DNA of 20,298 nucleotides from positions 1 through 20,298 of the IMG/VR virus record IMGVR_UViG_3300034103_002087, one strand, 5' to 3'. Shown piece by piece: positions 1 through 8,363 of this stretch; the first letter of the stretch is position 1; each line of letters opens with the position of its first letter. The notes beneath the pieces are model-generated. The model saw only the letters and a list, made by a program, of their open reading frames with translations, made no database searches and had not been told where the DNA came from. This stretch comes from a virus. The translations under genes and the position numbers were made by a program.

Positions 1-1839
1 ACGTTAAACTTTTATGAAGACTTAACAGCTGTTCCTTCAAGTGAAGTAACTCCAAACTTCCAAACAAACTTTGTGTTTGGAAATTCTTGGTATAAATTCA
101 TAGCTGTAAACACTTCAGGAAGTGGAACAGTTCCTCAAGATGATACTGACGGGTTAGTTTACTTCTACGCTTGGAATAGCGGATCAGACAGTAGAGTAAT
201 ACTAAACCAAAATCTTCAAACTAAAATGAATACTGTTTTAGGTTCGAGCGGTGCTGGTTTATTTACAGTTAACTATAATTCTGGTAATAACACTATTGCA
301 TTAACTGCTTCGCTTCAAGGAGCTGCTTACAACGGAGCTTATATTACATTAGATGAACCTGTTCCTTACTATGATGCTAACTATGCTCTTATCGGCTATG
401 TAGATAGTGGTACAGGCTTATTAGGAACTTTAGCAAATGGTGCTAATGGAAATCCAGGATATGCATTTACTTTAGAAACTATTTCTGAAGGAATTATCAT
501 GAACAACAACCAAGGATCTCAAACAAACGGTTCCTTAATAAGTGGTAGTGCAGATAACGTAAGATGGCAGATCGTTAGTCCTGATACAGCTAGTGGTACA
601 TTTACATTATTGATTCGTCAAGGTAATGATACAACAACAAATCCTAACGTATTAGAAAGCTTTACTAACGTAAGTTTAGATCCTAACCAAGCTAATTACA
701 TTGAAGCAGTAGTAGGTAACTACAGCCAAACCGTAGCTTATGATAGCTCAACAGGCCAATACTACATTCAAAATAGTGGATCATATGCTAATGCTTCTCG
801 CTATGTACGAGTAAAAGAAGTATTAACACCAACTTATAACTATTTCAACAACAATGGTGTTGCAAAAACTCAATACTACAATTCAATTCCAACAACTGGA
901 TCAGGTAGTTTTGGTGGAGCTACAGGAAATGATTTAGATTACACAACTAACTTGTATCAAAACATTAGCACAGTTACTCAAGGATTAGTAGCATCTGACT
1001 ATACTATAGTTGATGATATTTTAGCTAATCCAGATGAATACAACTTCTCTTTAATTTCAGCTCCTGGTATTACACAACAATATCATTCAACCGTAGTATC
1101 TCAATATATTACTATGGCTGAAGAAAGAGGTGATTGTTTCTATATTACTGATTTAACAGGATATGGAGCTACAATTAATACTCCTGGTATTTTAGCTAAC
1201 CAATTAAATACAAACTATGCTGCTGCTTACTGGCCTTGGGTTCAAGTATTAAGTGCTGCTACAGGTAAGTTAGTATGGGTTCCAGCTTCAACAGTAATGC
1301 CTGGTGTTTATGCATTTAACGACCGAGTAAGTGCTGAATGGTTCGCTCCTGCTGGTTTAAACAGAGGTGGTGTTGGTGGTGCTTTACAAGCTGAAAGAAA
1401 ATTAGGCACAAACGATCGCGATACTTTATATCAAAATAAAGTTAACCCAATTGCTAGTTTCCCTGGTGTTGGTTTAGTAGCTTATGGTCAGAAAACATTA
1501 CAGACTAAAGCTTCAGCTCTTGATCGTATTAACGTTCGTCGTTTGTTGATTAACTTAAAGAGATATGTTAGAGCAGTTGCTGAAAGCTTGTTGTTCGAAC
1601 AAAACACTTTAACTACAAGAAATAACTTCGTTTCACAAGTTAACCCATACATGGAATCAGTGCAACAAAGACAAGGTCTTTATGCATATAAGGTAGTAAT
1701 GGATGACAGTAACAACACTCCTGACGTAATTGACAGAAACCAATTGGTAGGAGCTATTTACATTCAACCTGCTAAAACAGTTGAATTTATCTACATTACC
1801 TTTAACATTACCCCAACTGGTGTGACTTTTGGAGCTTAA
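1..1839 (+). CDS. 18: Tail sheath protein, 5'-truncated by window edge
   Basis: This is the contractile sheath subunit that polymerises around the tail tube and drives DNA injection. The frame is open from base 1, so the true start lies upstream; the GTG at position 73 is internal. 612 residues are visible; T4 gp18 has 659. The sheath core is recognisable by MAEERGDCF (about visible residue 372), AYWPWVQV (about 409) and the C-terminal block VNPIASFPGVGLVAYGQ (from 481). After that come the conserved arginine-rich RRLLINLKRYVRAVAE segment and a terminal beta strand ending in GVTFGA. The Gly/Asn/Ser/Thr-rich first half probably contains the surface-exposed domains. The tail tube gene follows after 31 bases, the usual contractile-tail order. 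The product family is seen directly in the sequence; the numbering after T4 is by analogy. Confidence 0.93.
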   Translation, partial: TLNFYEDLTAVPSSEVTPNFQTNFVFGNSWYKFIAVNTSGSGTVPQDDTDGLVYFYAWNSGSDSRVILNQNLQTKMNTVLGSSGAGLFTVNYNSGNNTIALTASLQGAAYNGAYITLDEPVPYYDANYALIGYVDSGTGLLGTLANGANGNPGYAFTLETISEGIIMNNNQGSQTNGSLISGSADNVRWQIVSPDTASGTFTLLIRQGNDTTTNPNVLESFTNVSLDPNQANYIEAVVGNYSQTVAYDSSTGQYYIQNSGSYANASRYVRVKEVLTPTYNYFNNNGVAKTQYYNSIPTTGSGSFGGATGNDLDYTTNLYQNISTVTQGLVASDYTIVDDILANPDEYNFSLISAPGITQQYHSTVVSQYITMAEERGDCFYITDLTGYGATINTPGILANQLNTNYAAAYWPWVQVLSAATGKLVWVPASTVMPGVYAFNDRVSAEWFAPAGLNRGGVGGALQAERKLGTNDRDTLYQNKVNPIASFPGVGLVAYGQKTLQTKASALDRINVRRLLINLKRYVRAVAESLLFEQNTLTTRNNFVSQVNPYMESVQQRQGLYAYKVVMDDSNNTPDVIDRNQLVGAIYIQPAKTVEFIYITFNITPTGVTFGA

Positions 1840-1840
1840 C

Positions 1841-1848
1841 ATATTTAT
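1841..1848 (+). promoter_or_regulatory. ATATTTAT motif upstream of tail tube gene
   Basis: The 8-mer ATATTTAT lies in the 31-base gap between sheath and tube, 22 bases before the tube ATG. The same 8-mer occurs in four other tail-side gene junctions. It may be a phage late promoter element or an mRNA leader or processing signal; its role is inference. Confidence 0.35.
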
Positions 1849-1870
1849 AACAAGATAAAAACATAAGACA

Positions 1871-2359
1871 ATGCCAGTATTAAACCCTAACGAAATAATG
1901 TTTACAGCTTTTGAACCAAAAGTTCAAAACCGCTTTTTAATGACTATTCAAGGTGTTCCTGCTTACTTAGTTCATAAAGTAAAATTCCCTGATATTAACT
2001 TAAATTCAATTAAAGTTGATCATATTAACGTATATCGTAAAGTTAAGGGAAAAGCTGAGTGGCAAGACATGACAATGAATCTTTATGATCCTGTAACACC
2101 TTCAGGTGAACAGGTAGTAATGGAATGGATTCGTCTATCACACGAATCAGTAACAGGCCGTGATGGCTACTCAGATTTCTACAAGAAAGACATCACATTA
2201 AGTGAATTAGGTCCTGTAGGTGATGTTGTAGGTGAATGGATCATTAAAGGTGCATTTATTAAACAAGCCAATTTTGGTGATGGTGATTGGAGTCAAGGTG
2301 AATCGTTAAAAGACATTCAATTGACAGTCGCTATGGATTATTGCATCCTGAACTACTAA
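1871..2359 (+). CDS. 19: Tail tube protein (gp19 family)
   Basis: Major tail tube subunit; hexamers stack to form the inner tube through which DNA passes. The length of 162 residues matches the T4 gp19 class. Family-typical features are visible: an N-terminal NRFLMTIQGVPAYLV strand, VKGKAEWQDMTMNLYDP near residue 60, EWIRLSHESVTGRDGYSDF near 90-108, LGPVGDVVGEWIIKGAF near 118-134, and the end AMDYCILNY. The ATG at 1871 is the first start after the sheath stop and gives the family-length product. There is no Shine-Dalgarno sequence; the leader is A-rich. A strong terminator follows directly, so sheath and tube, both needed in large amounts, can be made on a transcript separate from the genes downstream. 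Confidence 0.93.
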   Translation: MPVLNPNEIMFTAFEPKVQNRFLMTIQGVPAYLVHKVKFPDINLNSIKVDHINVYRKVKGKAEWQDMTMNLYDPVTPSGEQVVMEWIRLSHESVTGRDGYSDFYKKDITLSELGPVGDVVGEWIIKGAFIKQANFGDGDWSQGESLKDIQLTVAMDYCILNY

Positions 2360-2384
2360 AATATATACTCAAAAAGTACAAAGG

Positions 2385-2411
2385 AAGTCTGGTTTTTGCC
2401 AGACTTTTTTT
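2385..2411 (+). terminator. Rho-independent terminator after tail tube gene
   Basis: A perfect 8-bp stem (2385-2392 pairs with 2399-2406) encloses a 6-base T-rich loop and runs into a T tract at 2405-2411. It lies 25 bases past the tube stop codon and separates the sheath-tube unit from the gp26-type gene. Its loop-closing core, TGGTTTTTGCCA, is nearly the same as in the terminator at 14667-14694. Confidence 0.9.
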
Positions 2412-2419
2412 GTTTGTAT

Positions 2420-2435
2420 ATATTTATTATAAATA
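2420..2435 (+). promoter_or_regulatory. ATATTTAT motif and 15-bp palindrome containing TATAAATA
   Basis: ATATTTAT occupies 2420-2427. Positions 2421-2435 form a perfect inverted repeat, TATTTAT-T-ATAAATA, so the T4 late promoter consensus TATAAATA is present on the + strand at 2428-2435. If it works as in T4, transcription would begin around 2441, only a few bases before the ATG at 2447. It sits just after a terminator, where a new promoter would be expected. Function is inferred. Confidence 0.4.
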
Positions 2436-2446
2436 ATAATATAATT

Positions 2447-3205
2447 ATGTCAGAGTTTCGTTTCCCAACAGAAGTTATTGATTTACCTAGTAAAGGTTTA
2501 ATCTATCCCGAGTCCAGCCCATTAAGTTCAGGAACAATTGAACTAAAGTACATGTCTGCTAAAGAAGAAGACATTTTAACTAACCAAAACTTCCTAGAAA
2601 AAGGAATTGTAGTTGATAAACTCTTACAAAGTATGATTGTAAGTAAAATTGATTACAGTGAATTGATTTTAGGAGACAAAAATGCTATTTTAGTAGCAGC
2701 ACGTATTTTAGGTTATGGAGCCGAATATCCTGTAGAAGTAACAGATAAATACGGAAAGAAAGTTTCAACAACCATTAATTTAAGTGAATTAAAAGACAAG
2801 AAAATTGATGAAACTTTATTTATTAAAGGAAAAAATGAATTTAATTTCACACTTCCTCAAAGTAAAGTAACAGTTACTTTTAAACTTTTAACTCACGGTG
2901 ATGAAATGAAAATTGAAGAAGAACTTAAAGGTTTGAAAAAGTTGTATCCTCAAGAAAGTTTTGACATAACTACACGCTTAAAATACCAAATTATCGCGAT
3001 AAACGGTGATTCTAACGCGGAAAAAATTCGTTTATTCGTGGATAATATGTTGTTACAAGATTCACGCGCTTTTCGCAAACATATAAACGAAATTACACCT
3101 GACTTAGACATGGTTTTTAACTATGAAGACAGTAAAGGAGACATTGTGGAGGGTGTCTCTGTACCTATGAATCTAAACTTTCTTTGGCCTGACGCCAACT
3201 TATAG
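2447..3205 (+). CDS. 26: gp26-family baseplate hub / tail assembly chaperone-like protein
   Basis: A 252-residue member of the T4 gp26-type family (Pfam T4_baseplate). The hallmark N-terminus is visible: VIDLPSKGLIYP followed by GTIELKYMSAKEEDILTNQ and a KLLQSMI helix. A beta-rich middle and the terminal NFLWPDANL are also consistent. In T4, gp26 acts in hub assembly. Its position directly before a small helical protein and the tape measure matches the G/GT or E/E' chaperone pair of other phages. The ATG at 2447 is preferred over one at 2396, which lies in the terminator hairpin and would add a non-conserved hydrophobic leader. The stop is TAG, the only TAG among the window's genes. A possible +1 frameshift near 3182-3188 into the next gene is discussed in the findings. 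Family assignment is fairly firm; the chaperone role is inference. Confidence 0.75.
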   Translation: MSEFRFPTEVIDLPSKGLIYPESSPLSSGTIELKYMSAKEEDILTNQNFLEKGIVVDKLLQSMIVSKIDYSELILGDKNAILVAARILGYGAEYPVEVTDKYGKKVSTTINLSELKDKKIDETLFIKGKNEFNFTLPQSKVTVTFKLLTHGDEMKIEEELKGLKKLYPQESFDITTRLKYQIIAINGDSNAEKIRLFVDNMLLQDSRAFRKHINEITPDLDMVFNYEDSKGDIVEGVSVPMNLNFLWPDANL

Positions 3206-3215
3206 GTCTACTTTT

Positions 3216-3449
3216 ATGACTGAAATTCATGATTTAACTTATCATGGAGGCGGTGGATTTATATACAGTGAAGTTTGGCAAATGCCAATTATGACTCGTC
3301 GTTATCACATTAAAAAAATCAACGAATTTTTACAGAAAAAGGCTGAAGCTGAAGAAAAAGCTATGAAAGGATCCAATACTATGGATGCTAAATCATATGC
3401 TAAATCTACAAATGTTCCTGATTTCGTAAGTAAGGTAAAAAAATCATAA
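3216..3449 (+). CDS. Small tape-measure chaperone-like protein (gp51/T-domain position)
   Basis: A 77-residue protein between the gp26-family gene and the tape measure. The conserved-looking core is FIYSEVWQMPIMTRRYHIKK followed by a lysine/glutamate-rich helix (about residues 37-52) and a polar tail. An aromatic-Pro-Arg core with a charged helix is what the second tape-measure chaperone of other phages looks like (the T part of lambda GT, P2 E'). The ATG lies 10 bases past the upstream stop with only a weak AGG before it. The frame is open upstream to 3177, so it overlaps the end of the gp26-type gene in the +1 frame. It could be made as an independent protein, by reinitiation, or as a frameshift extension of gp26. 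The reading frame is clear; function is inferred from position and composition. Confidence 0.6.
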   Translation: MTEIHDLTYHGGGGFIYSEVWQMPIMTRRYHIKKINEFLQKKAEAEEKAMKGSNTMDAKSYAKSTNVPDFVSKVKKS

Positions 3450-3454
3450 CGTAA

Positions 3455-3462
3455 ATATTTAT
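3455..3462 (+). promoter_or_regulatory. ATATTTAT motif upstream of tape measure gene
   Basis: A copy of the 8-mer in the 17-base gap before the tape measure, ending only 4 bases before its ATG. If it were a promoter the transcript would start inside the gene, so here it is more likely a leader or processing element, or chance. Confidence 0.25.
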
Positions 3463-3466
3463 TAAC

Positions 3467-5782
3467 ATGGCAATTGATCAATTACAAAACGACAGTGTAG
3501 ATAAATCTAGACAGCAGTTAGGTTATTCCCAACAACTTACTAAAGAATTAGACGATCAAAAAAATATTGCAAAAAACTTAAATCTAATTTATGTTAAAAA
3601 TAATGATGCTTTAAAACAGTTTTCTTTAATTATAAAAGATGCAAAAGATGAAGCTCAAGCTTTATCTGAGGCCATTAAAGACCAGTTAGAAGCTTTAAAG
3701 AAAACTACTGAATATTCTACAAGATATGCTGAATTAAATGAAAAAATTAAAAAAGCTGGAAAAGAATTTGCCGAAAATAAACAAAAATCATCTGACATTG
3801 AAGCAAATTTAGGAAAAGATGCACAAAAATTAGCTCAACAATATGTAGATGGTTTAACTGCTAGATATAAAATAGATGAAAAAATAAATGAGTTAACTGA
3901 AAAAAGATTAGCTTTTGAAGACGCTAAAAGAACAGGTGGAAATTTAGAAGAAACTAGAGAAGAATACATAAAGGCTGGACTAGTAGTAAAAACACTTAAA
4001 GAACAATTAGAAATTGTTGACCAGATTAATACTGGTAAAGGAGCATATTTCGATCAATTATCAGATGAAGAAAAAGCACAATTACAAATATTTGCTTTAT
4101 CTCAAAAACAAATGGACGTTTCTCGTAATATTGTTAGAAATCACCAAGACGAATTAGATGTTTTAGAGAAACAACTTACTGTTTTCCAAAAAAGGGTATC
4201 CTCTATATTATTCTATATTAATAAAATTAAAGAATTTCCTGGAATAGCATCGGGTCTTAAATTTATTAACACTCAACTTGATGCAATTGGAATTAGTTTT
4301 AGTGCTATATTAAAAAATGTTTTAGCATTAGATAAAACTTTAACAGAATTTGGCAAGTCTGTACAAGTAAGTAAAGAAGGAGCTAGAACTTTAGCAGATA
4401 GTTTTCAAGAAACCAGTTACGAAGCATCACAAATAAATAAAAATGTTTCTAGTGTTCAAGCTAGTCTTAAAAACCAAATAGAAGCTAACAACGAATTAAA
4501 TAAAAGTTTAGGAACTGGAGCCTTATTTACAAAACAAAGTCGAATTGATCAAATAGAACTTGTAAAAGGCATGGGTCTTCAAGGTGAAGAAGGTGCTAAA
4601 ATTTATGGTCTAGGCAAGTTAAATAACATGACTGCTCACCAAACTGCAGTAGCTATTGGTGATCAAGTAGTAAATACTAGAAAAGCAACCGGAATAACAT
4701 TAGACTATAGAAAAGTTTTAACAGATGTAGCTAAAGTAGGAGGTCAGTTAGCTGCTCAATATAAAAATAATCCTGCACTTTTAGCTGAAGCCGTTACTCA
4801 AGCTCAACTTTTAGGCTTAACTTTAGAACAAACTGCTAAAATGGGCAGTAGTTTAGTTGATGATTTTGCAGGAAGTTTAGGTAGAGAATTAGAAGCTGAA
4901 TTATTAACCGGTAAAGCTCTTAATTTAGAACAAGCTAGATACTTTGCTTTAATGGGTGATAGTGCTAAAGCTGCAAAAGAATTAATGGATAATGTTGGAG
5001 GAATTGGAGAATACCAACAACTCAACGTTCTTCAACAAAAGAGTTTAGCAGCCGCTATTGGTTTAACCACAGATGAATTAGCAACTTCTTTAAAACAACA
5101 AGAACTTTTAAAAGGAACAGCATTTGAAACACAAGCTGCTTTTGAAGAAGTAGCGAGAGAAGCAGCTAGAACTGGAGACTACACTAAATTGAATGCTCAA
5201 TTAGCTCAAGCAGCAAATGGAGAAGAATTAGCTAAACAAGCCTCTCAAATAAGCAACCAAGAAAAGTTCCAAATGGCTATTGAAAAACTACAAGAAACCG
5301 TAGCTAATTTTGTAAATGGACCTCTTGGAAAATTCATAGATAAAATAGCAATATTAGTAGGTCAAGCTGGAACTCTTAAATTTCTATTCACTGGTATAGC
5401 AACTATTATAACAGTAAAAATGCTAAATGGGTTATTTGCATTAGGAGCTCCTTTCTCTAAATTAATTGCTAAAACCGCTATTTGGGCTGCTGAAGCTACT
5501 TTTGCTAATGCTGCATTAACTTTAGGAGCTGGGGTTGCTATAGCAGCAGCTGCTGCTGCTGTTGGATATGGTATTATTAATTCTTTATCTGATGGTGAAG
5601 CTAGTGTTAGTGGAGCTAGTGGAGGTGGTGGAGGAGGAGTTAAGGTTCCTAACTCAGGTGCTGAAGGAAACAGAGATATTAATATAACTCTTAGAAATGA
5701 AAATAAAGTAGATATTGGAGGACAAAAAATGTCTCACCTCAATACTCAAGGACAACTGGTAATTAACACAAGAATGGGTTAA
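3467..5782 (+). CDS. Tail tape measure protein
   Basis: A 771-residue protein that should extend inside the tube and set tail length (the role of T4 gp29). The first roughly 250 residues are rich in Lys, Glu, Gln, Ala and Leu with a heptad-like pattern, consistent with long coiled coils. The middle is alanine-rich and helical. Two hydrophobic stretches lie at about 636-660 (LKFLFTGIATIITVKML) and about 683-703 (TLGAGVAIAAAAAAVGYGII), as is common in tape measures that contact the host membrane. A glycine run follows at about 719-725, then a short beta-type C-terminus (INITLRNENKVDIGG) that may dock to the baseplate hub. The position after the two chaperone-like genes supports the call. I see no peptidase or lysozyme motif. 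The length predicts a tail of roughly 115 nm if about 0.15 nm per residue applies. Confidence 0.82.
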   Translation: MAIDQLQNDSVDKSRQQLGYSQQLTKELDDQKNIAKNLNLIYVKNNDALKQFSLIIKDAKDEAQALSEAIKDQLEALKKTTEYSTRYAELNEKIKKAGKEFAENKQKSSDIEANLGKDAQKLAQQYVDGLTARYKIDEKINELTEKRLAFEDAKRTGGNLEETREEYIKAGLVVKTLKEQLEIVDQINTGKGAYFDQLSDEEKAQLQIFALSQKQMDVSRNIVRNHQDELDVLEKQLTVFQKRVSSILFYINKIKEFPGIASGLKFINTQLDAIGISFSAILKNVLALDKTLTEFGKSVQVSKEGARTLADSFQETSYEASQINKNVSSVQASLKNQIEANNELNKSLGTGALFTKQSRIDQIELVKGMGLQGEEGAKIYGLGKLNNMTAHQTAVAIGDQVVNTRKATGITLDYRKVLTDVAKVGGQLAAQYKNNPALLAEAVTQAQLLGLTLEQTAKMGSSLVDDFAGSLGRELEAELLTGKALNLEQARYFALMGDSAKAAKELMDNVGGIGEYQQLNVLQQKSLAAAIGLTTDELATSLKQQELLKGTAFETQAAFEEVAREAARTGDYTKLNAQLAQAANGEELAKQASQISNQEKFQMAIEKLQETVANFVNGPLGKFIDKIAILVGQAGTLKFLFTGIATIITVKMLNGLFALGAPFSKLIAKTAIWAAEATFANAALTLGAGVAIAAAAAAVGYGIINSLSDGEASVSGASGGGGGGVKVPNSGAEGNRDINITLRNENKVDIGGQKMSHLNTQGQLVINTRMG

Positions 5783-5785
5783 TTA

Positions 5786-5793
5786 ATATTTAT
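5786..5793 (+). promoter_or_regulatory. ATATTTAT motif upstream of 111-aa structural gene
   Basis: A copy of the 8-mer (within TTAATATTTATA) in the 25-base gap after the tape measure, ending 14 bases before the next ATG. The leader is A-rich with no Shine-Dalgarno sequence. It may be a promoter or leader element shared with other tail genes. Confidence 0.33.
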
Positions 5794-5807
5794 ACCAAAA
5801 TAAAACT

Positions 5808-6143
5808 ATGGCAACAGCATTAAAAGACAGATTATTAAACCCAAATACTACTAGTGGTTTGGGATTAGCCGGTAACAAAGGACCCGAATTTGAAAATGAA
5901 GGTCAAATGATGACATCAAGAATACAAGCATTTGTAGGAGTACCTCCAACAAATACTTTGTTGGCTTCACAAGACTTACTTACTGGTCGTTTATCTACTC
6001 AAATTCCATTGTATCCATACTTCAAACCTGCTTCTAACCCTCCAGTAAGTTTTCAACCTGGATATGAGGGTCGTATAGCTCCTTGGGGCCCATACTCAAG
6101 AAATTATGCTGGAGGTAAAGGTCCTATTGAAGGAAGATATTAA
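5808..6143 (+). CDS. Unknown 111-aa protein, probable tail/baseplate component
   Basis: I do not recognise this family. The protein is rich in Pro, Gly, Tyr and Asn, with little predicted helix after the first 12 residues. It ends in a Gly/Tyr/Arg-rich segment (FQPGYEGRIAPWGPYSRNY and on). The phrase PGYEGR resembles LGYEGG near residue 55 of the next protein, and both have an IP-x-YP segment shortly before it, so the two may share a local fold or contact the same partner. Its TAA overlaps the next ATG by one base (TAATG), which suggests translational coupling with the 638-aa protein and hence a shared complex. Cytoplasmic assembly and a virion location are inferred from context only. Confidence 0.6.
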   Translation: MATALKDRLLNPNTTSGLGLAGNKGPEFENEGQMMTSRIQAFVGVPPTNTLLASQDLLTGRLSTQIPLYPYFKPASNPPVSFQPGYEGRIAPWGPYSRNYAGGKGPIEGRY

Positions 6144-8059
6144 TGGCTAGTTTAAAGGAGATATTTGAAAGGGCCCAACAAACGGGTCAAGTTGAGTACA
6201 CCTATTTTGGTGGTACTAATGTGTCTCCTTTTAATCAAACTTCAATTCCTGTTTATCCAGGCACAAATAAAAAATTAAATTCAAAGTCTCCTTATATAAG
6301 ACTAGGATATGAAGGTGGATTTCCTGATGATCTTAAATTTAGAGAAGGTGATCCTTCCGGAGTTTACAATACTGGTTTAGCAATTGTTAGAGACACAGCT
6401 AGAATAGGAGCGTTTTTTACTGATGTTCCTAATGGTCCATTATGGTTAGCTAAACAATCAGGACTACAATTATCAAATCCTGACACAGCTTATAATCCTA
6501 AACGATTTCAATTAAATGGCCCTAGAATTTACAATCCTATAGGTCTTAATACTTTAGCATCAGTAGCAGGTAACGCATTAGGTTTACATTTTACTCGCCA
6601 TGGTTTAAGTCCTACAAATGACACAGGATATATTAGTTTAAATACTGAAGACGGAAAGTTTTTAAGTAGACTAGATAAATATTATACAACTTTAACGGGT
6701 GAAAATTCATATAGTTCTATATCTTTATTTCAATATAACGGAGGTCCAAATTCATTTTATGGTTTAGGAAAAACTAGAAACGAAACATACAGTGACAGTT
6801 TTGGGTTAAATACTGGTGTAACTAATAAAAGTCCTTTTGGAAATAATCCAGCAGAAACAGCACAAAATTTAGGGTTTAGACCTTGGAATTATCAAACAAT
6901 TGATAATTATGGAAGTGTTGAAAGTAAAAATCCTTTAATTATTCCACCTGTAGGAGAATTTGGAACAAGCCCAAATTTAACTGCTACTTCTGGTATTAAA
7001 AATCAAGCTAGATATCCTAAAGATTTTAGAGAACTATATGAAAATCCTAACGCTGAAGATTATCAAAGATTTAATCTTCACCAGAGAATAGGAATGACTA
7101 CACCTTCTGATCCAAAAAGTACAGTAGGTCCTAGCTTTCCTGTAGACTCAATAAACGTTTTAACTATTACTCCTAGATCAGTATTTTATGGTAATTCAAA
7201 TTCTGCAATAAAGCCAACAAATGGAGTAAATAGTAATTTGATATACAGTGGTTTATATGATCAAAATGAAGTAAAAAGTAAAACAGGTGGAAATTACGGT
7301 AGAGACATTATTAAATTTAGAATTGAATTATTAAATAATGACTTACCTATATTTCCAAATACTGGTGATAGTGCGCGCACTATAAATACAGACGTACTAG
7401 CGTTTAGAGCTTACTTAGATTCTCTTACAGACGATTTTAAAACTAACTGGAAAACCTTTAACTATATGGGTAGGGGTGAACCATTTTATGCTTATGAAAA
7501 CTATGCTAGAACAGTAAATTTTAGTTTTATATTAATGGCCCACTCAAAATATGAAATGCCTGCTATTTACACTAAATTAAACTACTTAATGTCTAGTTTT
7601 GCTCCTGATTATAATGATAGAAACCAAATGAGAGGCAATTATGCTTACTTAACTATTGGAGACTACATTTATCAACAACCAGGAGTATTTACAAGCATGA
7701 ACATTACCAATTTAGTAGGTGATGGTTCTGCACCTTGGGAAATTCAATTAAGTGAGCCTGAATTTAGAAATTCAGGAAGAGAAGGAGTTGATGCTACCAC
7801 CGGTAGAGATTTTTTCCAACATGAAATGCCAACATACATGAAAATTTCAATGGTGTTTAATCCAATTCATAACTTTTTACCTCGTAAAAATAAAAGAGAT
7901 AAAGAACATACTGCTACGTTTGTTACTCCTAATTTTAGAATAGGACATCCTAACTATTACTTACCTCAAAAAACACAGTACGTTAAAGATTCAACAGACG
8001 TTATAAAACAAATTGAAACATTAATCAGGGTTCCTGAAGAAAATATAGTACAAAACTAA
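6143..8059 (+). CDS. Putative baseplate / tail-tube initiator structural protein
   Basis: A 638-residue structural protein. The first 120 residues contain DTARIGAFFTDVPNGPLWL and KQSGLQLSNP, which look like a conserved virion-protein signature. The C-terminal 200 residues read like a baseplate/tube-initiator domain: FRIELLNNDLP, AFRAYLDSLTDDF, YMGRGEPFYAYENYARTVNF, a helix MPAIYTKLNYLMSSFAPDY, and the final strand MPTYMKISMVFNPIHNFLP. The order tape measure, this protein, LysM protein, hub fits the position of the tube-initiating ring (T4 gp48/gp54, P2 U-like). Its ATG overlaps the previous stop by one base, and an AGGA 8 bases upstream (6131-6134) is one of the few plausible ribosome sites in the window. 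It also overlaps the next gene by one base. The structural role is likely; the exact ring position is inference. Confidence 0.6.
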   Translation: MASLKEIFERAQQTGQVEYTYFGGTNVSPFNQTSIPVYPGTNKKLNSKSPYIRLGYEGGFPDDLKFREGDPSGVYNTGLAIVRDTARIGAFFTDVPNGPLWLAKQSGLQLSNPDTAYNPKRFQLNGPRIYNPIGLNTLASVAGNALGLHFTRHGLSPTNDTGYISLNTEDGKFLSRLDKYYTTLTGENSYSSISLFQYNGGPNSFYGLGKTRNETYSDSFGLNTGVTNKSPFGNNPAETAQNLGFRPWNYQTIDNYGSVESKNPLIIPPVGEFGTSPNLTATSGIKNQARYPKDFRELYENPNAEDYQRFNLHQRIGMTTPSDPKSTVGPSFPVDSINVLTITPRSVFYGNSNSAIKPTNGVNSNLIYSGLYDQNEVKSKTGGNYGRDIIKFRIELLNNDLPIFPNTGDSARTINTDVLAFRAYLDSLTDDFKTNWKTFNYMGRGEPFYAYENYARTVNFSFILMAHSKYEMPAIYTKLNYLMSSFAPDYNDRNQMRGNYAYLTIGDYIYQQPGVFTSMNITNLVGDGSAPWEIQLSEPEFRNSGREGVDATTGRDFFQHEMPTYMKISMVFNPIHNFLPRKNKRDKEHTATFVTPNFRIGHPNYYLPQKTQYVKDSTDVIKQIETLIRVPEENIVQN

Positions 8060-8355
8060 TGAATAGATATCCTTCAACTCTAATAAGAAAAGAAACTAGT
8101 GGACCAAGATATTTTGGTTCTACTAAGTATCCTCCTGTTGACTTTACCATTGAGGATTTTTATATTATATCTATGCAGGGAGATAGATTAGATAATTTAG
8201 CAGCTCAATTTTATGGAGATCCAACTTTATATTGGATACTTCAACAAGCTAATAGTTTAAATAGAGATTCATTATATCCCCCAATTGGTGTTCAAATAAG
8301 AATACCACAAAATCTTGCTCGAATTTTAGATGAATTTAATGCTTTAAATAGTTAA
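8059..8355 (+). CDS. LysM-like baseplate protein (gpX/gp53-type)
   Basis: A 98-residue protein with a single LysM-like unit at about residues 40-85: MQGDRLDNLAAQFYGDPTLY, then WILQQANSLNRDSLYPPIG and a closing VQIRIP strand. This GD-L..IA...YG-DP..YW..I...N pattern is typical of the small tail protein X of P2-like phages and of the LysM part of T4 gp53, which bridges the hub and wedge parts of the baseplate rather than digesting peptidoglycan. The N-terminal 35 residues (RYPSTLIRKETSGPRYFG) look like an extended arm. It is coupled to the preceding gene by a TAATG overlap and followed 8 bases later by the hub gene. The family call is good; the binding partner is inferred. Confidence 0.75.
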   Translation: MNRYPSTLIRKETSGPRYFGSTKYPPVDFTIEDFYIISMQGDRLDNLAAQFYGDPTLYWILQQANSLNRDSLYPPIGVQIRIPQNLARILDEFNALNS

Positions 8356-8363
8356 AAAATGTT

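Noticed and set aside
73-1839. GTG at position 73 as the start of the sheath gene
   Set aside because: The frame is open and in character from base 1, and sheath proteins need a longer N-terminus; the gene is simply cut by the window edge.
2396-2446. An upstream ATG giving an N-terminal extension of the gp26-type protein
   Set aside because: It lies inside the terminator hairpin and T tract and adds a hydrophobic leader before the family-typical N-terminus at 2447.
8200-8330. Peptidoglycan-hydrolase role for the LysM-like protein
   Set aside because: There is a single LysM-like unit with no catalytic domain, and its position between the initiator and hub genes fits a structural baseplate role.
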